A DNA stretch of 51,902 nt. Source: Acidobacteriota bacterium. GTDB taxonomy: Bacteria > Acidobacteriota > Terriglobia > Acidiferrales > UBA7541. Each line of letters starts with the position of its first letter. Position 1 is the first letter of the stretch. The translations under genes were made by a program, and so were the position numbers. Of this stretch, positions 1-10,241 are shown piece after piece. The DNA lies in contig QHYZ01000073.1 of NCBI GenBank assembly GCA_003225295.1, forward strand, positions 1 to 51,902, read 5' to 3'. Below the pieces are notes generated by a model. It had not been told where the DNA came from, made no database searches, and was given only the letters and a program-made list of their open reading frames with translations.

Positions 1-1
1 G

Positions 2-990
2 GTGCTCGATGCCCACGGGTTGCGGCAAGGGATTCACGACGTTTACGAGCGCCTGAAACGGAACAAAGCCTTGCCGGATATTTACGGCCTGGGAGTCGTC
101 GTTCTCGACGGTCATGAAAGCCACGCCAGTTACCTACGTCATTGCTCGGGCTGTTTGCAGCGAACCATCCACACTGCAGGAGGCGATCGCATCCAGTTTT
201 ATCATCGGCAGGTCACGTTGATGTTGCTGACTGCTGCGCTGTCAGGACGGGCGGCCGTGCGCTTGCTCCTGGATCATGAGCCGCAGCGGCCCGGAGAGGA
301 GGAAGTGGAAACGGCCCTGCGCTTGTTGGCGCGCGTGATCCCCGCCTACCCGCGGGCCTTCGATTTGGTGCTTGCCGACGCGCTTTACGCGGAGGCGCCG
401 TTTTTCAACTTTTTGCTCGCTCACGGCAAAACACGCTCTGGTGGTGCTCAAGGATGAACGCCGCAACCTCTATCAGGACGCGGCTGGATTATTTCGACCA
501 TGTGGCTCCTGAACCGGGTAGCTATCGATCCCGCCAGTGCCACTGGTGGGACTTTCCAGACTTACTCACCTGGCCCCAGGTGCGGGTCCCGGTGCGCGTG
601 GTGCGTTCCTTGGAGACTTATACGGTTCGTCGGCAACTCGACAAGCAGGACGATCTTCAACAAAGTGACTGGATCTGGGTGACCACGCTATCGCTGACCC
701 AATTTCCCGTCGATCGCATCGTCCATTTAGGGCACCAGCGATGGGATATCGAGAATTATGGATTCAACGAGTTGGCTAACGAATGGCACTCCGATCACAT
801 CTTCAAGCATGATCCAGGCGCTATCGAATGTTTTTTGCTCGTGGCCTTCCTGGCTTACAACATTTTTCATGTCTTCCTGGCGCGCAATGTGAAGCCCTGC
901 GTGCGGCAGGGTAAGACGCAAATCTTCTGGGCCAGACTCATCGCCGCCAAACTCTACAGTGAAGTGGCTCCTGCCGGCATGTCGCCCTGA
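2..990 (+). pseudogene. IS4-type transposase, truncated by the window edge and frameshifted twice
   Basis: This encodes the central and C-terminal part of a DDE transposase. The first part contains DALYAEAPF, which resembles the second catalytic Asp region. The last part contains HQRWDIEN followed by FNELANEW, which resembles the conserved Arg/Glu-containing C-terminal signature of IS4-type enzymes. The reading frame breaks twice. An AAAA run at 428-431 has one A too many: removing it gives [15 protein letters not shown] in continuation. An extra base near 495 then restores the final frame, giving LFDHVAPEPG. The N-terminus lies outside the window. No terminal inverted repeat was identified after the stop at 990. 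The element is probably inactive unless the indels are sequence errors. Transposase identity is fairly sure; the exact IS family is an inference. Confidence 0.8.
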
Positions 991-1391
991 GGTTTTTCGC
1001 ACTACCTCGTCCGATACTTCTGCTGGCCCCGGGGATCTTCATCGCGATCTTCCTGCTTGTGGAACCTTCGAATGGTGTTACTAACTCAGTTCCGCCTCGA
1101 AAAAGCCGTGCGAATTAGCCGTCCCTTCTGTCGCCTGCCTAGAAATGCTCAAAACCTTCACCAACCTACCTACTCTCACCTTCTTCCTGAGCTCGATGCG
1201 GAACCGCTGCCGCATGAGCATGCGAGAACACAATCACCCGAGGTGTGCTGTATAATGCGAGGCCAACCGAGCACGCGGTGTGAATGGCTGGCGTGGCTGA
1301 AGCGTATTGTGGCGAGATGCCCCGTGTATCCCGAAGCTTTTGGCCGTCGTCCAACGCATCACCCGTTCAAATTCACCGAGGAGCGAACTCC
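991..1391. other. Intergenic stretch, no supported gene
   Basis: The 400 bases between the transposase remnant and the secreted protein at 1392 contain only short open frames without recognisable protein features or ribosome binding sites. They probably include the right end of the insertion element and the promoter of the next gene, but neither could be delimited by eye. Confidence 0.5.
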
Positions 1392-2126
1392 ATGACAAGT
1401 GCGAGCCGTGTAACGATGATCCGTCTTCTGGCTTTCGTGGTGCTGGTCCTTGCTCCAACCTCCTGGGCACAAAAGCGCCCGCCAATTGCCGAACAGATTG
1501 CCAAGACCTATGGTCTCGATTCGTTTGGGCAGATTGAAGGGATCCGCTATACCTTCAACATACAGTTGCCCGGATTGAATGTCTCCCGTTCGTGGGTCTG
1601 GGAGCCCAAGACCGGGCAAGTCTCCTATGAAGGGAAAGATAAGGACGGCAAGCCCGTAAAGGCTACATACGTTCGTTCTCAACTGAACAGCCAACCTGCC
1701 AACGTGAAAGACGAAATTGAGCCGGCTTTCGTCAACGATCAATATTGGCTGGTCTTCCCTTTCCATGCTTACTGGGACTCCAGCGCCGATGTACAAGACC
1801 TGGGTGTGCAAAAATTGCCGCTGGGGAAGGGTTCGGCGAGGCGAGTGGCGGTGAAATATCCTATGGAGGCCGGCGGCTACACGCCGGGAGATACTTGGGA
1901 GCTTTTCGTCGGCTCTGACGGTCGAGTCGAGGAATTCATCTATCATCGGGGTGGACCCAAGAAACCGAGTGTCGTCATAGCAACTTGGGCGGGCTACAAG
2001 AAAGCTGGCCCTCTCCTTGTCTCAACCGAGCATCGCGGGACGGCGGACGGAAAGCCGCTGCGACTTTTCTTTTCGAATGTGTCCGTCAAGCTGACGGGAT
2101 CAGACACCTGGATGAACGCGCAATAA
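1392..2126 (+). CDS. Secreted protein of unknown function (244 aa)
   Basis: The function is not recognised. The start at 1392 is chosen because GAGGAG at 1378-1383 lies 8 bases upstream. The next in-frame ATG (1416) would shorten the signal peptide's basic region. Residues 9-24 form a hydrophobic signal segment ending in SWAQ, so the mature protein begins near residue 24 and is probably periplasmic or exported. The mature part is rich in Trp, Tyr and charged residues, with alternating strand-like segments such as IRYTFNIQL and SWVWEPKTGQVSY. That pattern suggests a beta-rich fold, perhaps lipoprotein-carrier-like, but this is inference. There is no catalytic motif, and it stands alone with no operon partner on either side. 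Confidence 0.75.
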   Translation: MTSASRVTMIRLLAFVVLVLAPTSWAQKRPPIAEQIAKTYGLDSFGQIEGIRYTFNIQLPGLNVSRSWVWEPKTGQVSYEGKDKDGKPVKATYVRSQLNSQPANVKDEIEPAFVNDQYWLVFPFHAYWDSSADVQDLGVQKLPLGKGSARRVAVKYPMEAGGYTPGDTWELFVGSDGRVEEFIYHRGGPKKPSVVIATWAGYKKAGPLLVSTEHRGTADGKPLRLFFSNVSVKLTGSDTWMNAQ

Positions 2127-2821
2127 ACAACGGGCCGCAATCGATGTCGTTCTTCACGAATCAGCCTTCCTGGCAATCACTGCGGTAGTGCAGGAGTTAC
2201 TCAGCTTGGGCAGATCGCGGGTCGCGGCCGTGCGTACCGGCAGGCTGGGCGTTGCCCACGAACGATGGCGGCTATTATCTTCTCGGTGTGAGGGCCTCCA
2301 TCCAGGTCTGTTCACCGGTGATGGGATAGGAACAGCGAATGCGCTTGAGGCGCAGTTGACGCGCGCGCCCGTGCGCTAGGGTTTTCGGCACATCTGACCG
2401 ATCGATTCTACGACATCGATGTAGCGGCAGATCTCAGTTAGCTCGCGGATGAACTGCAGCACCTACCACAGAAAGCGCCAAGAACGGCCTACGGGCCGAG
2501 GAGCCGCTCAAGAATTCTCTTCTAATGTTGTCGCTCGAATACGGCCCTGTCTACCTTTGGCTGGCCTACTATTGCTGGGCCGCGCGCAGGACGAAGCCAT
2601 CTCCGTGTCCGCGGGAGGTTGGGCTTTCGACCACTGGTATGCAACGCTACTTTGCCGAATGAGCACACTTGCTGCTCACGAGGTCTCGGCTTAGAAAGAA
2701 AGATTTCCATGACTTCTCAGGGAAAATGCGCTACATACTTTTCGGTATAACTCGGGACATTGCTTCATCGTGGAATGAAGATTATCTCCAATCGAACGCG
2801 GCGATGTGATCGGTCGAGGGC
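2127..2821. other. Long intergenic stretch with one possible 38-codon remnant
   Basis: No convincing gene lies here. On the minus strand a short open frame from a GTG at 2391 to a stop at 2275 reads VPKTLAHGRARQ and ends WMEALTPRR. Its basic, protein-like composition suggests the tail of a decayed mobile-element protein, but it has no clear ribosome binding site and I do not recognise it. The remainder shows no coding features. With the transposase remnant on one side and a broken phosphorylase on the other, the stretch looks like eroded accessory DNA. Confidence 0.35.
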
Positions 2822-3617
2822 ATGACGGAAGATTCGACTCCTCCGATCCTCGGCCATGCGCTGGATCAACCATCCGCATTCACCCCCAAGAACTTGATGG
2901 ACGATGTGCGCCGAAGCCGGCAGATACCGGCCGGAATCGTTCCCCCCGTGTGCATCCTGGAGTTCGATGGAGATATCACCGACTGGCTGGTTCAAGATGG
3001 CATAGCCAAGCCCTTCGGGCCTTGGGCGTGTTTTCACACCTCGATGTTCACGATGGATCTTGAAGGTGTTACCTGCGGAATCATCGCGCGAACCATCGGC
3101 GGACCCTACGCGGTACTGATTGCCGAGCAGCTCCAAGCCGCAGGGGCCAAGCTCATCATCGGGCTAACCTCGGCCGGCCGAGTGTCTCCCGATTTACCGC
3201 TCCCGTGTCTCGTGGTGGCAACCACTGCGATTCGTGACGAGGGAACTTCCTATCACTACCTGCCGCCAGACAGTGAAGTAGCGTGCAAGTCGCCGGTCGT
3301 CCCGCTTCTTGAGCGGGAGTTGATCGCCACCGGATGGGCCGTCCGCTCGGGTAAGGTGTGGACGACGGATGCCCCTTATCGCGAGACCGAGGCGCAACTC
3401 AATAAATGGACCCGAAGGTGTACTCGCGGTCGAGATGCAGGCCGCATCGCTTTTTGCCTTTGGCGTAGCCAGGCAAGCTTCCGTAGCCTCGGTTGCCATG
3501 GTCAGCAATGCCGTTGATCATGCAGGACCACAGTTCGATACCGGCTCACAGGAGGATGGCCTCCGAGTTCTCAAGGGGATCGCTCGAGCGGCCCGATCTC
3601 TTTTCGCCACTGCATGA
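2822..3617 (+). pseudogene. Nucleoside phosphorylase (PNP/UDP family), frameshifted
   Basis: The first frame (2822 to about 3410) matches the phosphorylase family that cleaves the N-glycosidic bond of nucleosides with phosphate. It contains CGIIARTIGGPYAV and then LIIGLTSAGRVSP, the place of the phosphate and ribose loops, followed by WTTDAPYRET, a typical lead-in to the base-binding region. At the CCC run 3411-3413 the frame shifts by one. The downstream frame supplies EGVLAVEMQAASLFAFG, the conserved ribose-binding Glu-Met motif, and runs to a stop at 3617. As read, the first frame loses this motif and ends in unrelated sequence. The repaired protein would be about 265 residues, a normal length. 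The start has a GAGGG only 2 bases upstream, so the true start is uncertain. Confidence 0.75.
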
Positions 3618-3888
3618 TCTGTCCAATCTGATTCAGTGCCGACTCGGTCGGCATTACTAACCCGCCGGGAGCAAACCAGTTGGCTGCAAAGTCGTCATAG
3701 CGGAGATGTCTAGCGAATCCATCCTGGCCTCGAGTCTTGCAGGCGACATCGCGAGATGCTGCTTGAAGCGTAGACAGAGGTATCTTCCCACTTGAACCGC
3801 CAGTCGCCGCCGCCATAACCGAGCCGGAAGCCGAGTCAGGACGTCGTTGTGCATTTGCGCATTTGCTGCCCTGCCTCCAAGTTGCTCA

Positions 3889-6513
3889 TCACTCATGTCG
3901 CAGTGCAACCATAGGTTCGACGCGCATCGCGCGGCGCGCCGGGACGTAACACGCTAGGAAGGCCGCAATTGCAACGACAACAGGCGCGGCGACGAGCGCG
4001 GATACAGCGCTAGCGTGAAAGCCGTTAAAGCTGGCTGCGATGAGTCTTGGTAATGCCAATGACGTCATCAGCCCGAGCGCCACGCCAATTCCAGCGACGG
4101 ACATGCCACTGCGAATCACCGAGCGCATCACCTGATTCGGTCGCGCACCGAGAGTCATACGAATGCCCATTTCATGCATTCTCTGTCCAGCTATGTAGGA
4201 AATTACTCCATAGATTCCGATGGAGGCCAAGGCGAGAGCGATCCCGGCAAAGGCGGCCATCATTTCGGCCATTAGGTCGTCCCCCTGACCCGCGTCGGCG
4301 ATCACACCCTCCATCGTGCGCACCCTGGCGACTGCCTGGTTGCCGTCCACCGCCCAGATGGCACGACGCAGACCGTCGGAAAAACCGGCGGCGTCGGAGC
4401 GAGTCCGCACCACGAAATTCATGGAGCCACTCGGGTAAGCTTGAAACGGCTCGAAAAAGTGCGGCCTAGAGTCTCGCTGCCCCAGAAATTCGTTCACGTC
4501 TCCCACTACGCCGACGATTTCCATCCATTTGTCCCGTGCCCCGCTTCCTTCTATGACTTTGAGATGCCGGCCTATGGGGTTTCCATTTGCAAAATAGCGC
4601 CTGGCAAAGGCACGATCCACGATGATTGTCGAACTGGAATTGCTATTGTCGGAGGAATTGAACCCGCGTCCTTGAAGCAAGGGAATTTGCAGAGTCGCGA
4701 AGTAATCCGCACTCACGATGAAGTAGCCGCACCGTGGCTGCTCGTCGGGTTTCGGGACAGGTTGACCCTCGACCTCGAAGTCCTTCTCGTTGGGAAAACT
4801 AAACGGGAGATCGCTGGTGACTGCGGCGGACTCTGTCTCAGGAAGGTTGCCCAGGTTGCGCAGAGCGTTTTCGAAGAACGCTGCCTCGCGATGCGGCGCG
4901 CCATAATACTCCAACCCACGCAGTGACACGGACGCTGTAAGAACGTTGTGAATATTGAATCCTGCGCTTGCCCGAACCTCCTCGAGGAAACCCTCGATGA
5001 ATAAGCTGGCGCTCGTGAGCAGGATGAGCGACAGCGCAATCTGGCCAATTACCAACAGTCGCTGGAGACGATGGCGCTCCCGGCCGCCTGTGGAACTGCG
5101 CAAGCCCTCTTTGAGATCAGTCCTCGAAACTTGAAGCGCGGGCAGAAGGCCAAAGACAAAGGCCGACGCAGCCGAGATCACCAGCGCGAAGACCAGCACC
5201 CGCACATCAAGTTGGATTGTTTTGGCGAGCGAAACCGCCCCTTCATTCCAATTCATCTGCGCGCGAAGCGCCCGCATTCCCCAATAGGCCAACAACAACC
5301 CGGGTCCAGCGCCGCCCAGCGACAAAATCAGGCATTCGGACAAAAGCTGGCGGGCGAGACGCGCACGCCCTGCGCCCAGCGCCGCGCGAATAGCAAATTC
5401 GTGCTGGCGAGCCAAACTTCGCGCCAGGAGCAGATTCGCCATATTCGCACAAGCAATCAGCAGAACGAAACTCACTGCGACCGTCAGAAACAACAAGGCT
5501 GTGCTGACGTTGCCGTCTTCGATGCTGTATTCTTGGAGGGACTTTACCGCCGTGGCCCAGCCTTTGTTCGTGTCCGGATGAGCTTCAGCAATGCGTTGTG
5601 CAATAGTATCCATCTCTGCAACCGCTTGCTTGGCTGTGATTCCCGCCTTGAGTCGCGCGAAAACTCGAAGGAATCGGGTGTTGCGGGCCGCGGGGGCTAA
5701 CTCTTCGGGCGAGAACGCAAGTGGAACCCACATCCGTGCATCAAAGTCCCATAGGCGGAAGCTGCGCGGCATTACGCCGACAATGGTATGGGAGTTCCCG
5801 TTGACCCGAATCACACGCCCAAGAATGCCCGGATCTCCTCCGAATTTCTCCTTCCAGAGGCCGTCGCTTAAAACCACCACGTGGTCGTGGCCGGGTTGGT
5901 CCTCGCCCGGAAGTATTGTTCTTCCGAGCGTGGCCGCCACGCCAAGCGTGTGGAAAAAGTCGCACGATACCCGGCCGCCAGATACTCGCTCTGGCATCGT
6001 TCCACCGCTGATCGTGTAGTCATCAAAATTGGCTGCGACCATGCCGTTGAACGCGGTGGCCTGCGCGCGCCAGTCGAGGAAGTTGGGCGCCGAGACGGGA
6101 AGGCGATCCCACTCGCCTCCGTTTCCAGCCCACTTGCTGCTGACAACCATCAAACGATTGGGATCGCGAACGGGCGGCTTTCGCAACAACATTCCGTTAA
6201 CAAGACTGAAAATGGCTGTGTTGGCACCGATGCCGAGGGCGAGGGTAAGAACGGCAACAGCGCTGAAGCCAGGGGACTTTCGCAGCATGCGCAAGGCGTA
6301 GCGGACGTCCTGTAGTAGCTGCCCCAGCCAAACTGAACTCCACACTTCTCGCACGTCTTCTTTCACCAGCGTCACATTCCCGAACTTCCGCATCGCCGCA
6401 TAGCGCGCCTCTTCCGGAGTCATCCCGCGCTCAACGTTGTCCTGCGTCTCCCTCTCAATATGTTCCCGAATATCCGCGTCCAGCTCCTCCAGCATCCGCC
6501 TGCGCCGCCTCAT
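3889..6513 (-). CDS. MacB/FtsX-type duplicated permease (ADOP family), 874 aa
   Basis: This is a large inner-membrane permease with two FtsX-like halves, of the acidobacterial duplicated orphan permease type. The start at 6513 has GGAGGG about 7 bases upstream. A cytoplasmic prefix of about 70 residues ([32 protein letters not shown]) precedes the first membrane segment near residues 87-112 ([14 protein letters not shown]). A periplasmic MacB-like core follows, then three helices carrying [15 protein letters not shown] and [14 protein letters not shown] second periplasmic domain and a second FtsX block ([29 protein letters not shown]) end the protein. No ATPase is adjacent, as is usual for this family, so the energising partner is unknown. 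It lies 11 bases after the damaged PadR gene and is probably transcribed with it. Substrate unknown. Confidence 0.93.
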   Translation of the reverse strand: MRRRRRMLEELDADIREHIERETQDNVERGMTPEEARYAAMRKFGNVTLVKEDVREVWSSVWLGQLLQDVRYALRMLRKSPGFSAVAVLTLALGIGANTAIFSLVNGMLLRKPPVRDPNRLMVVSSKWAGNGGEWDRLPVSAPNFLDWRAQATAFNGMVAANFDDYTISGGTMPERVSGGRVSCDFFHTLGVAATLGRTILPGEDQPGHDHVVVLSDGLWKEKFGGDPGILGRVIRVNGNSHTIVGVMPRSFRLWDFDARMWVPLAFSPEELAPAARNTRFLRVFARLKAGITAKQAVAEMDTIAQRIAEAHPDTNKGWATAVKSLQEYSIEDGNVSTALLFLTVAVSFVLLIACANMANLLLARSLARQHEFAIRAALGAGRARLARQLLSECLILSLGGAGPGLLLAYWGMRALRAQMNWNEGAVSLAKTIQLDVRVLVFALVISAASAFVFGLLPALQVSRTDLKEGLRSSTGGRERHRLQRLLVIGQIALSLILLTSASLFIEGFLEEVRASAGFNIHNVLTASVSLRGLEYYGAPHREAAFFENALRNLGNLPETESAAVTSDLPFSFPNEKDFEVEGQPVPKPDEQPRCGYFIVSADYFATLQIPLLQGRGFNSSDNSNSSSTIIVDRAFARRYFANGNPIGRHLKVIEGSGARDKWMEIVGVVGDVNEFLGQRDSRPHFFEPFQAYPSGSMNFVVRTRSDAAGFSDGLRRAIWAVDGNQAVARVRTMEGVIADAGQGDDLMAEMMAAFAGIALALASIGIYGVISYIAGQRMHEMGIRMTLGARPNQVMRSVIRSGMSVAGIGVALGLMTSLALPRLIAASFNGFHASAVSALVAAPVVVAIAAFLACYVPARRAMRVEPMVALRHE

Positions 6514-6524
6514 GATTCGCCCTC

Positions 6525-6865
6525 CTACTCTGCAGGCCGCAGAATCCGCGCAATCGTTCCCGCCAGCTTGTCCCACTTGCGCGTCTCAAGGTCCAGTGGC
6601 CGTCGGCCCTTCGCCGTCAACCGGTAAAACTTGCTCCGCCGATTGTTCTCCGATGTTCCTTCTTTCACCGAAATCCAGCTCCGCTTGATCTGCCTGTGGC
6701 ACCGCCGGATAAAGTGATCCGTGCTCCACACTTGCAACACAACTTCGGAGTTGAATTCAATCGCTTTGGCGATGGCGTGACCATATCTCGGCCCTGGCAG
6801 CAGCGTGCGGAGAATCAACAGGTCCCGAGTCCCTTGCAGCAACTCGATGCGCTCGTAGTAGACAT
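6525..6865 (-). pseudogene. PadR-type regulator with three indels
   Basis: The C-terminal half, GTSENNRRSKFYRLTAKGRR, and LLQGTRDLLILRTLL near the N-terminus are typical of PadR repressors that control neighbouring permease genes. The winged-helix core is scrambled: the frame as read gives QVWSTDHFIRRC. Removing two bases near 6728 and one near 6699 restores QVEHGSLYPAV-HRQIKR, the usual PadR wing. The two indels sum to three, so the frame stays open to the stop. At the other end, the only good upstream ATG (6865) is out of frame with the rest, which implies a further one-base loss between about 6850 and 6860; the open frame itself could start only at a TTG (6842). The product is unlikely to bind DNA normally. 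Confidence 0.7.
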
Positions 6866-6875
6866 TCTAGGTGAG

Positions 6876-6902
6876 GTTATAGTTCGTCCAGTAGAATGTC
6901 AA
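6876..6902 (-). promoter_or_regulatory. Putative sigma-70 promoter of the damaged PadR/permease unit
   Basis: On the minus strand TTGACA (6902-6897) is followed after 15 bases by TATAAC (6881-6876), only 10 bases before the ATG at 6865. The boxes are good but the spacer is shorter than the usual 16-18, and the leader would be very short. It is the best promoter-like signal upstream of this unit. Confidence 0.35.
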
Positions 6903-7332
6903 GGTGAGCGCTACAGTGAATGGCTCTTCCCGCTAGAAATGCCCCGGTGGATTGGCATCCCTGCGACAACTCCCGGATCGTCACCCCTCGTAAGCAACGC
7001 GTCACGGTCCACAAACGGCAGAATTCGAGGGAGATCGGAGCACTGGCAAGACTGAACACATCAATATTGCTTTGATATAGCCCGATGCCTCCATTTGTTC
7101 TGAGCTTACGTAAACCTACGTGATGGCTTGAGATTTGCAGACCGGCACACAGTTGACCGAAACGGCCCTTCCGTGACACAGGACCGATTCCCAGTGCCTC
7201 TGCGGATAAAGGAAATCCTAGGCGCCAACGATAACGACACTGACGGCGGCCCGTCCGTGTTCTTCTAAGGAACGCTGTTCCACGATTTATTGGACCCTGA
7301 TCACCCCACGGACGACAGCTGTGGAAATTGAT
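6903..7332. other. Intergenic stretch, nothing recognised
   Basis: This lies between the promoter region of the PadR/permease unit and the 3' end of the metalloprotease gene. No supported coding sequence was found. A short GGAAC-GCT-GTTCC inverted repeat near 7269-7281 lacks a T-run and is not called as a terminator. Confidence 0.4.
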
Positions 7333-10050
7333 CTAAAAAGCAGTACGCTGCATGTTGGCCTTCAGGGCCTCCTCGATGCGAGCGACGGACTCGTTCAGAT
7401 GGGCACGGGTTTCGAGCGACATCTTCATGCCGGGCTTGCCGAGGGCAGCCTGCAACCCACTGCGCAAAGCCACAAGATTCTGGCGCGCCAAAGTCTGCGC
7501 GTCTTCGGGAACGGAAGCTTCGTGCAACACCATGCCGACCAGTTTGCGCAGGTGTGCGCGTTGCAAAGAGCGGCGGTAGCTGTCGATGTTGAGCGACGCG
7601 ACCGGAGCCTTGGTTTCCGCCCAAATAGAATCCTGCAGCTCCGTGAAGAGCAGGCCCAAACCGAAAGCGTCGTCGTGCGAGGAGACCTTCACTTCGGAGT
7701 CGAGAATCCGGTTCATCACGATAGGATGATAGACGCGGTCTAAAACGCGAGTCTGCAAGGACAGGACCATGTCGTGTATCGGAGCATCGAAACGCGTTAG
7801 CATCGATCGGAAATCGATGAAATCGCTGAAGCGCGGACTGGCCAGCTTGTTCAACAGTTGAGGGGAAAAGTGGAATGAGGTGGGGGAAAACAGGTCCTTG
7901 CGCAGTAGCTCAAGGGCTTCCCGTTGTTTGGCGGCGGGCACGGGTTCAAAGGGGAGACGATTACCCGGGTCCCCGACATGTGCGCGGTAATGGTAAACGC
8001 CGCCGATGTACTTTGCGGTCAAAAAGAGCGAGTAGCCTGCCTGCCCCATGGCAACATTAAAGCTTCGGCGGAGAACCTGATAGCCTTCGCCGGGCTTTTC
8101 CAGCTTCTTCTCCATGTTGCCCCAAACCTCGTTGGCCAACTCGATGCGGCGCGCGTAATACCTCAGCGGATCGCTGCCGAAATCGAATCGGTTCACCAGG
8201 GGGTCCATGTCGAACGGAGCTCCACCAATGCCGGCATCTTCATCGGTGTCGTAAGCCAAGGCCGGCTCCGCAGCCCGAGACGCGATTCTTTGAAGCAGCG
8301 GCAGTTCTTCTTCCGGAGTCGAAGCAGCGATTGGTTTATAGGCATATTCGATGGCCCAGTAGTCGTAAGGGCCAAGGGTAGTCTGGTGGTACTGCCCTTG
8401 CTTGATGCCTTGCGGAGCAATGTTCGTGGGAATGTAGTCCATCACCGAACCCGTCAAACCCTCCCGGGCTGTGAGAGAAGCGTCATCGGCTTGTTCAAGA
8501 GTGTGGATAGTGCTGGCGCGGAAGTTGTGACGGAGGCCCAGCGTGTGGCCGACCTCGTGTGCGGCGATTTCGACCAGATAGTCGTGGATGAATTTAGCAG
8601 CCTCGGGCCCCTGAGGATCCATGCCCCGTGCCATCAGAAGATCAAAAGAAAACTCAGCGTCGAGCACTGCCCCCTGAGCGATGTCGCAGAAAGCAGTTGA
8701 GCCGTTGTGCCACGGGGCGAGGAACGGCCGACGCGGCTGGTCGATGTCCATCCAAAACATGCCCACGGGATTGACGAACTCGTTGACTTCACGACGGAAG
8801 AAGCGCGTCATGCCTGCATCGAAGCGGATGTCAGCATCGTAGATTTCACCGGTGAGAGGATTGACTGCCGAAGGCCCTTCCGCGAAGCCAGGGTCGGGAT
8901 TGCCGGCGAACCAGCGGATGGTGCTGTAACGCACGTCGGCGGGATCCCAGTCGGCGTCGTCGGGCTGCTGCTTGACCTCAATCGCCTCTCTAAAGCCAAT
9001 TCGCTCGAAGGCTTTGTTCCAAAGCAAGACACCTTCGCGAATGGCGTCGCGGTATTCGAGGGGAATCGTGTTATCGAGCCAGAAAACGATGGGCTGCTTG
9101 GGACGCGAGAGCTCAGCCGAACGTTCCTGCTTTTCCAACCGCCAGCGGTGGATATAGCGGCGGCTGGATTCAAAGTTGCTGTCGGTGCTGTAGTCCTGAA
9201 CCTGGGTGAAGAAATGGCCCACGCGGTCGTCAGCAAACCGGGGAGCGAAACCAGGCGGCGGCAACTCGGAGAAGCTGTAACGGAAATGAACAAGCAAGCT
9301 GCGGACGTCGGGGAGGTTCCGCGGTGGCGGGGGCGTGGGCGGAGGAGGCGTTCCCGGGGTCATGAGCGGGGGCAGGGGCGGGTGCTCGGTGGCGTAGTGG
9401 GCGATGGTCTCAATCTCGATGTTGCGCTCAAAGGACTTAAGCAAGCCAAAGGAACTGTTTTTCGGATCGAAGCGGTACGGAATGCGGAAGGATTCTTCCA
9501 AGGCGTAGCCCATCATGGGCAAGTCAGTGAGGAGCAGTGCGCCAAAATCGACGAGCAGGCTCTTGCGCTCGGGATGCGCTAGACTTTCGATTTTAGCCGA
9601 GCCGAGGATGGAATCGCTGAAGGAACGATGCACTGCGCGTTCCATAGGTGAGTTCGGCTGGGCGACGAATCGTGTGTTCCTGGCGAGCAACTGGACATTC
9701 TTATCCTGGCGATGAAAAGAGATAGGCGTTTCACCGCACATCTCTGCCCCATAGAACCCGCCTTCCCCGAGTCCCGATTCGCAAGTCAGGGAGAGCATGT
9801 ACATTTTGTCGAACTGATCGGGCAGGATCTCGAGGAAGACCTTATCTTCGGTCTTGTATAGGATGAAAAGCCCTTTGAGGATCTGGGCATCTTTGACAAC
9901 ATCGGCGAAGTGCTTTTCCGGGGGTGTTTCAGGCTTTTTCTCCGCCGACTCGGATTTCTTTTCGTTGTCGGTTTTGGCAGGGGTCTGCGCACTAAGCGGC
10001 AGAACAGGGAGCAACAAAGCGAGCATCGAAGACCGGATCCAGTTACGCAT
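7333..10050 (-). CDS. Secreted zinc metalloprotease (DUF5117/DUF5118 type), 905 aa
   Basis: This is an exported metallopeptidase of the family that carries DUF5118 and DUF5117 domains ahead of a metzincin-like catalytic domain. Residues 1-22 form a signal peptide (LLLPVLPLSAQ), followed by a Lys/Glu-rich linker to about residue 45. A proline-rich linker (PPPPTPPPPRN) sits near residue 240. The catalytic motif HEVGHTLGLRH occupies residues 498-508; His498, His502 and His508 are the expected zinc ligands and Glu499 the catalytic base. SVMDYIP further on fits the Met-turn. The C-terminal third is helical and has no motif I recognise. The gene stands between two permease units on the same strand but more than 190 bases from each neighbour, so it is probably its own transcription unit. 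Protein turnover outside the cytoplasm is the likely role; the substrate is unknown. Confidence 0.93.
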   Translation of the reverse strand: MRNWIRSSMLALLLPVLPLSAQTPAKTDNEKKSESAEKKPETPPEKHFADVVKDAQILKGLFILYKTEDKVFLEILPDQFDKMYMLSLTCESGLGEGGFYGAEMCGETPISFHRQDKNVQLLARNTRFVAQPNSPMERAVHRSFSDSILGSAKIESLAHPERKSLLVDFGALLLTDLPMMGYALEESFRIPYRFDPKNSSFGLLKSFERNIEIETIAHYATEHPPLPPLMTPGTPPPPTPPPPRNLPDVRSLLVHFRYSFSELPPPGFAPRFADDRVGHFFTQVQDYSTDSNFESSRRYIHRWRLEKQERSAELSRPKQPIVFWLDNTIPLEYRDAIREGVLLWNKAFERIGFREAIEVKQQPDDADWDPADVRYSTIRWFAGNPDPGFAEGPSAVNPLTGEIYDADIRFDAGMTRFFRREVNEFVNPVGMFWMDIDQPRRPFLAPWHNGSTAFCDIAQGAVLDAEFSFDLLMARGMDPQGPEAAKFIHDYLVEIAAHEVGHTLGLRHNFRASTIHTLEQADDASLTAREGLTGSVMDYIPTNIAPQGIKQGQYHQTTLGPYDYWAIEYAYKPIAASTPEEELPLLQRIASRAAEPALAYDTDEDAGIGGAPFDMDPLVNRFDFGSDPLRYYARRIELANEVWGNMEKKLEKPGEGYQVLRRSFNVAMGQAGYSLFLTAKYIGGVYHYRAHVGDPGNRLPFEPVPAAKQREALELLRKDLFSPTSFHFSPQLLNKLASPRFSDFIDFRSMLTRFDAPIHDMVLSLQTRVLDRVYHPIVMNRILDSEVKVSSHDDAFGLGLLFTELQDSIWAETKAPVASLNIDSYRRSLQRAHLRKLVGMVLHEASVPEDAQTLARQNLVALRSGLQAALGKPGMKMSLETRAHLNESVARIEEALKANMQRTAF

Positions 10051-10241
10051 GGTGGGAACTCCTGTCAGGAAAATGAGACTCTAGATATACGAAAGGGGGA
10101 GGAAAAATCAAGCAGCAAACTCACTTCCGCCTCCGGAAAACAGGGCGGCCAACACGTCTGACGGCAGGCAGTAAAGACTCGCGAACGAAGTCAGATTGAC
10201 CCGCGAGAGCCTCATCCGAATCGCTCATTGTGCATATGGCG

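Noticed and set aside
1359-1946. 195-codon open frame on the minus strand
   Set aside because: It is antisense to the secreted protein at 1392, which has the better start and a signal peptide.
7269-7281. GGAAC-GCT-GTTCC inverted repeat as a terminator
   Set aside because: Only 5 base pairs and no T-run on either strand.
7924-8700. 258-codon open frame on the plus strand
   Set aside because: It is also antisense to the metalloprotease; a by-product of GC-rich codon usage.
8707-9582. 291-codon open frame on the plus strand inside the metalloprotease gene
   Set aside because: It is antisense to a gene with an intact zinc motif and signal peptide; no ribosome binding site or recognisable motif.
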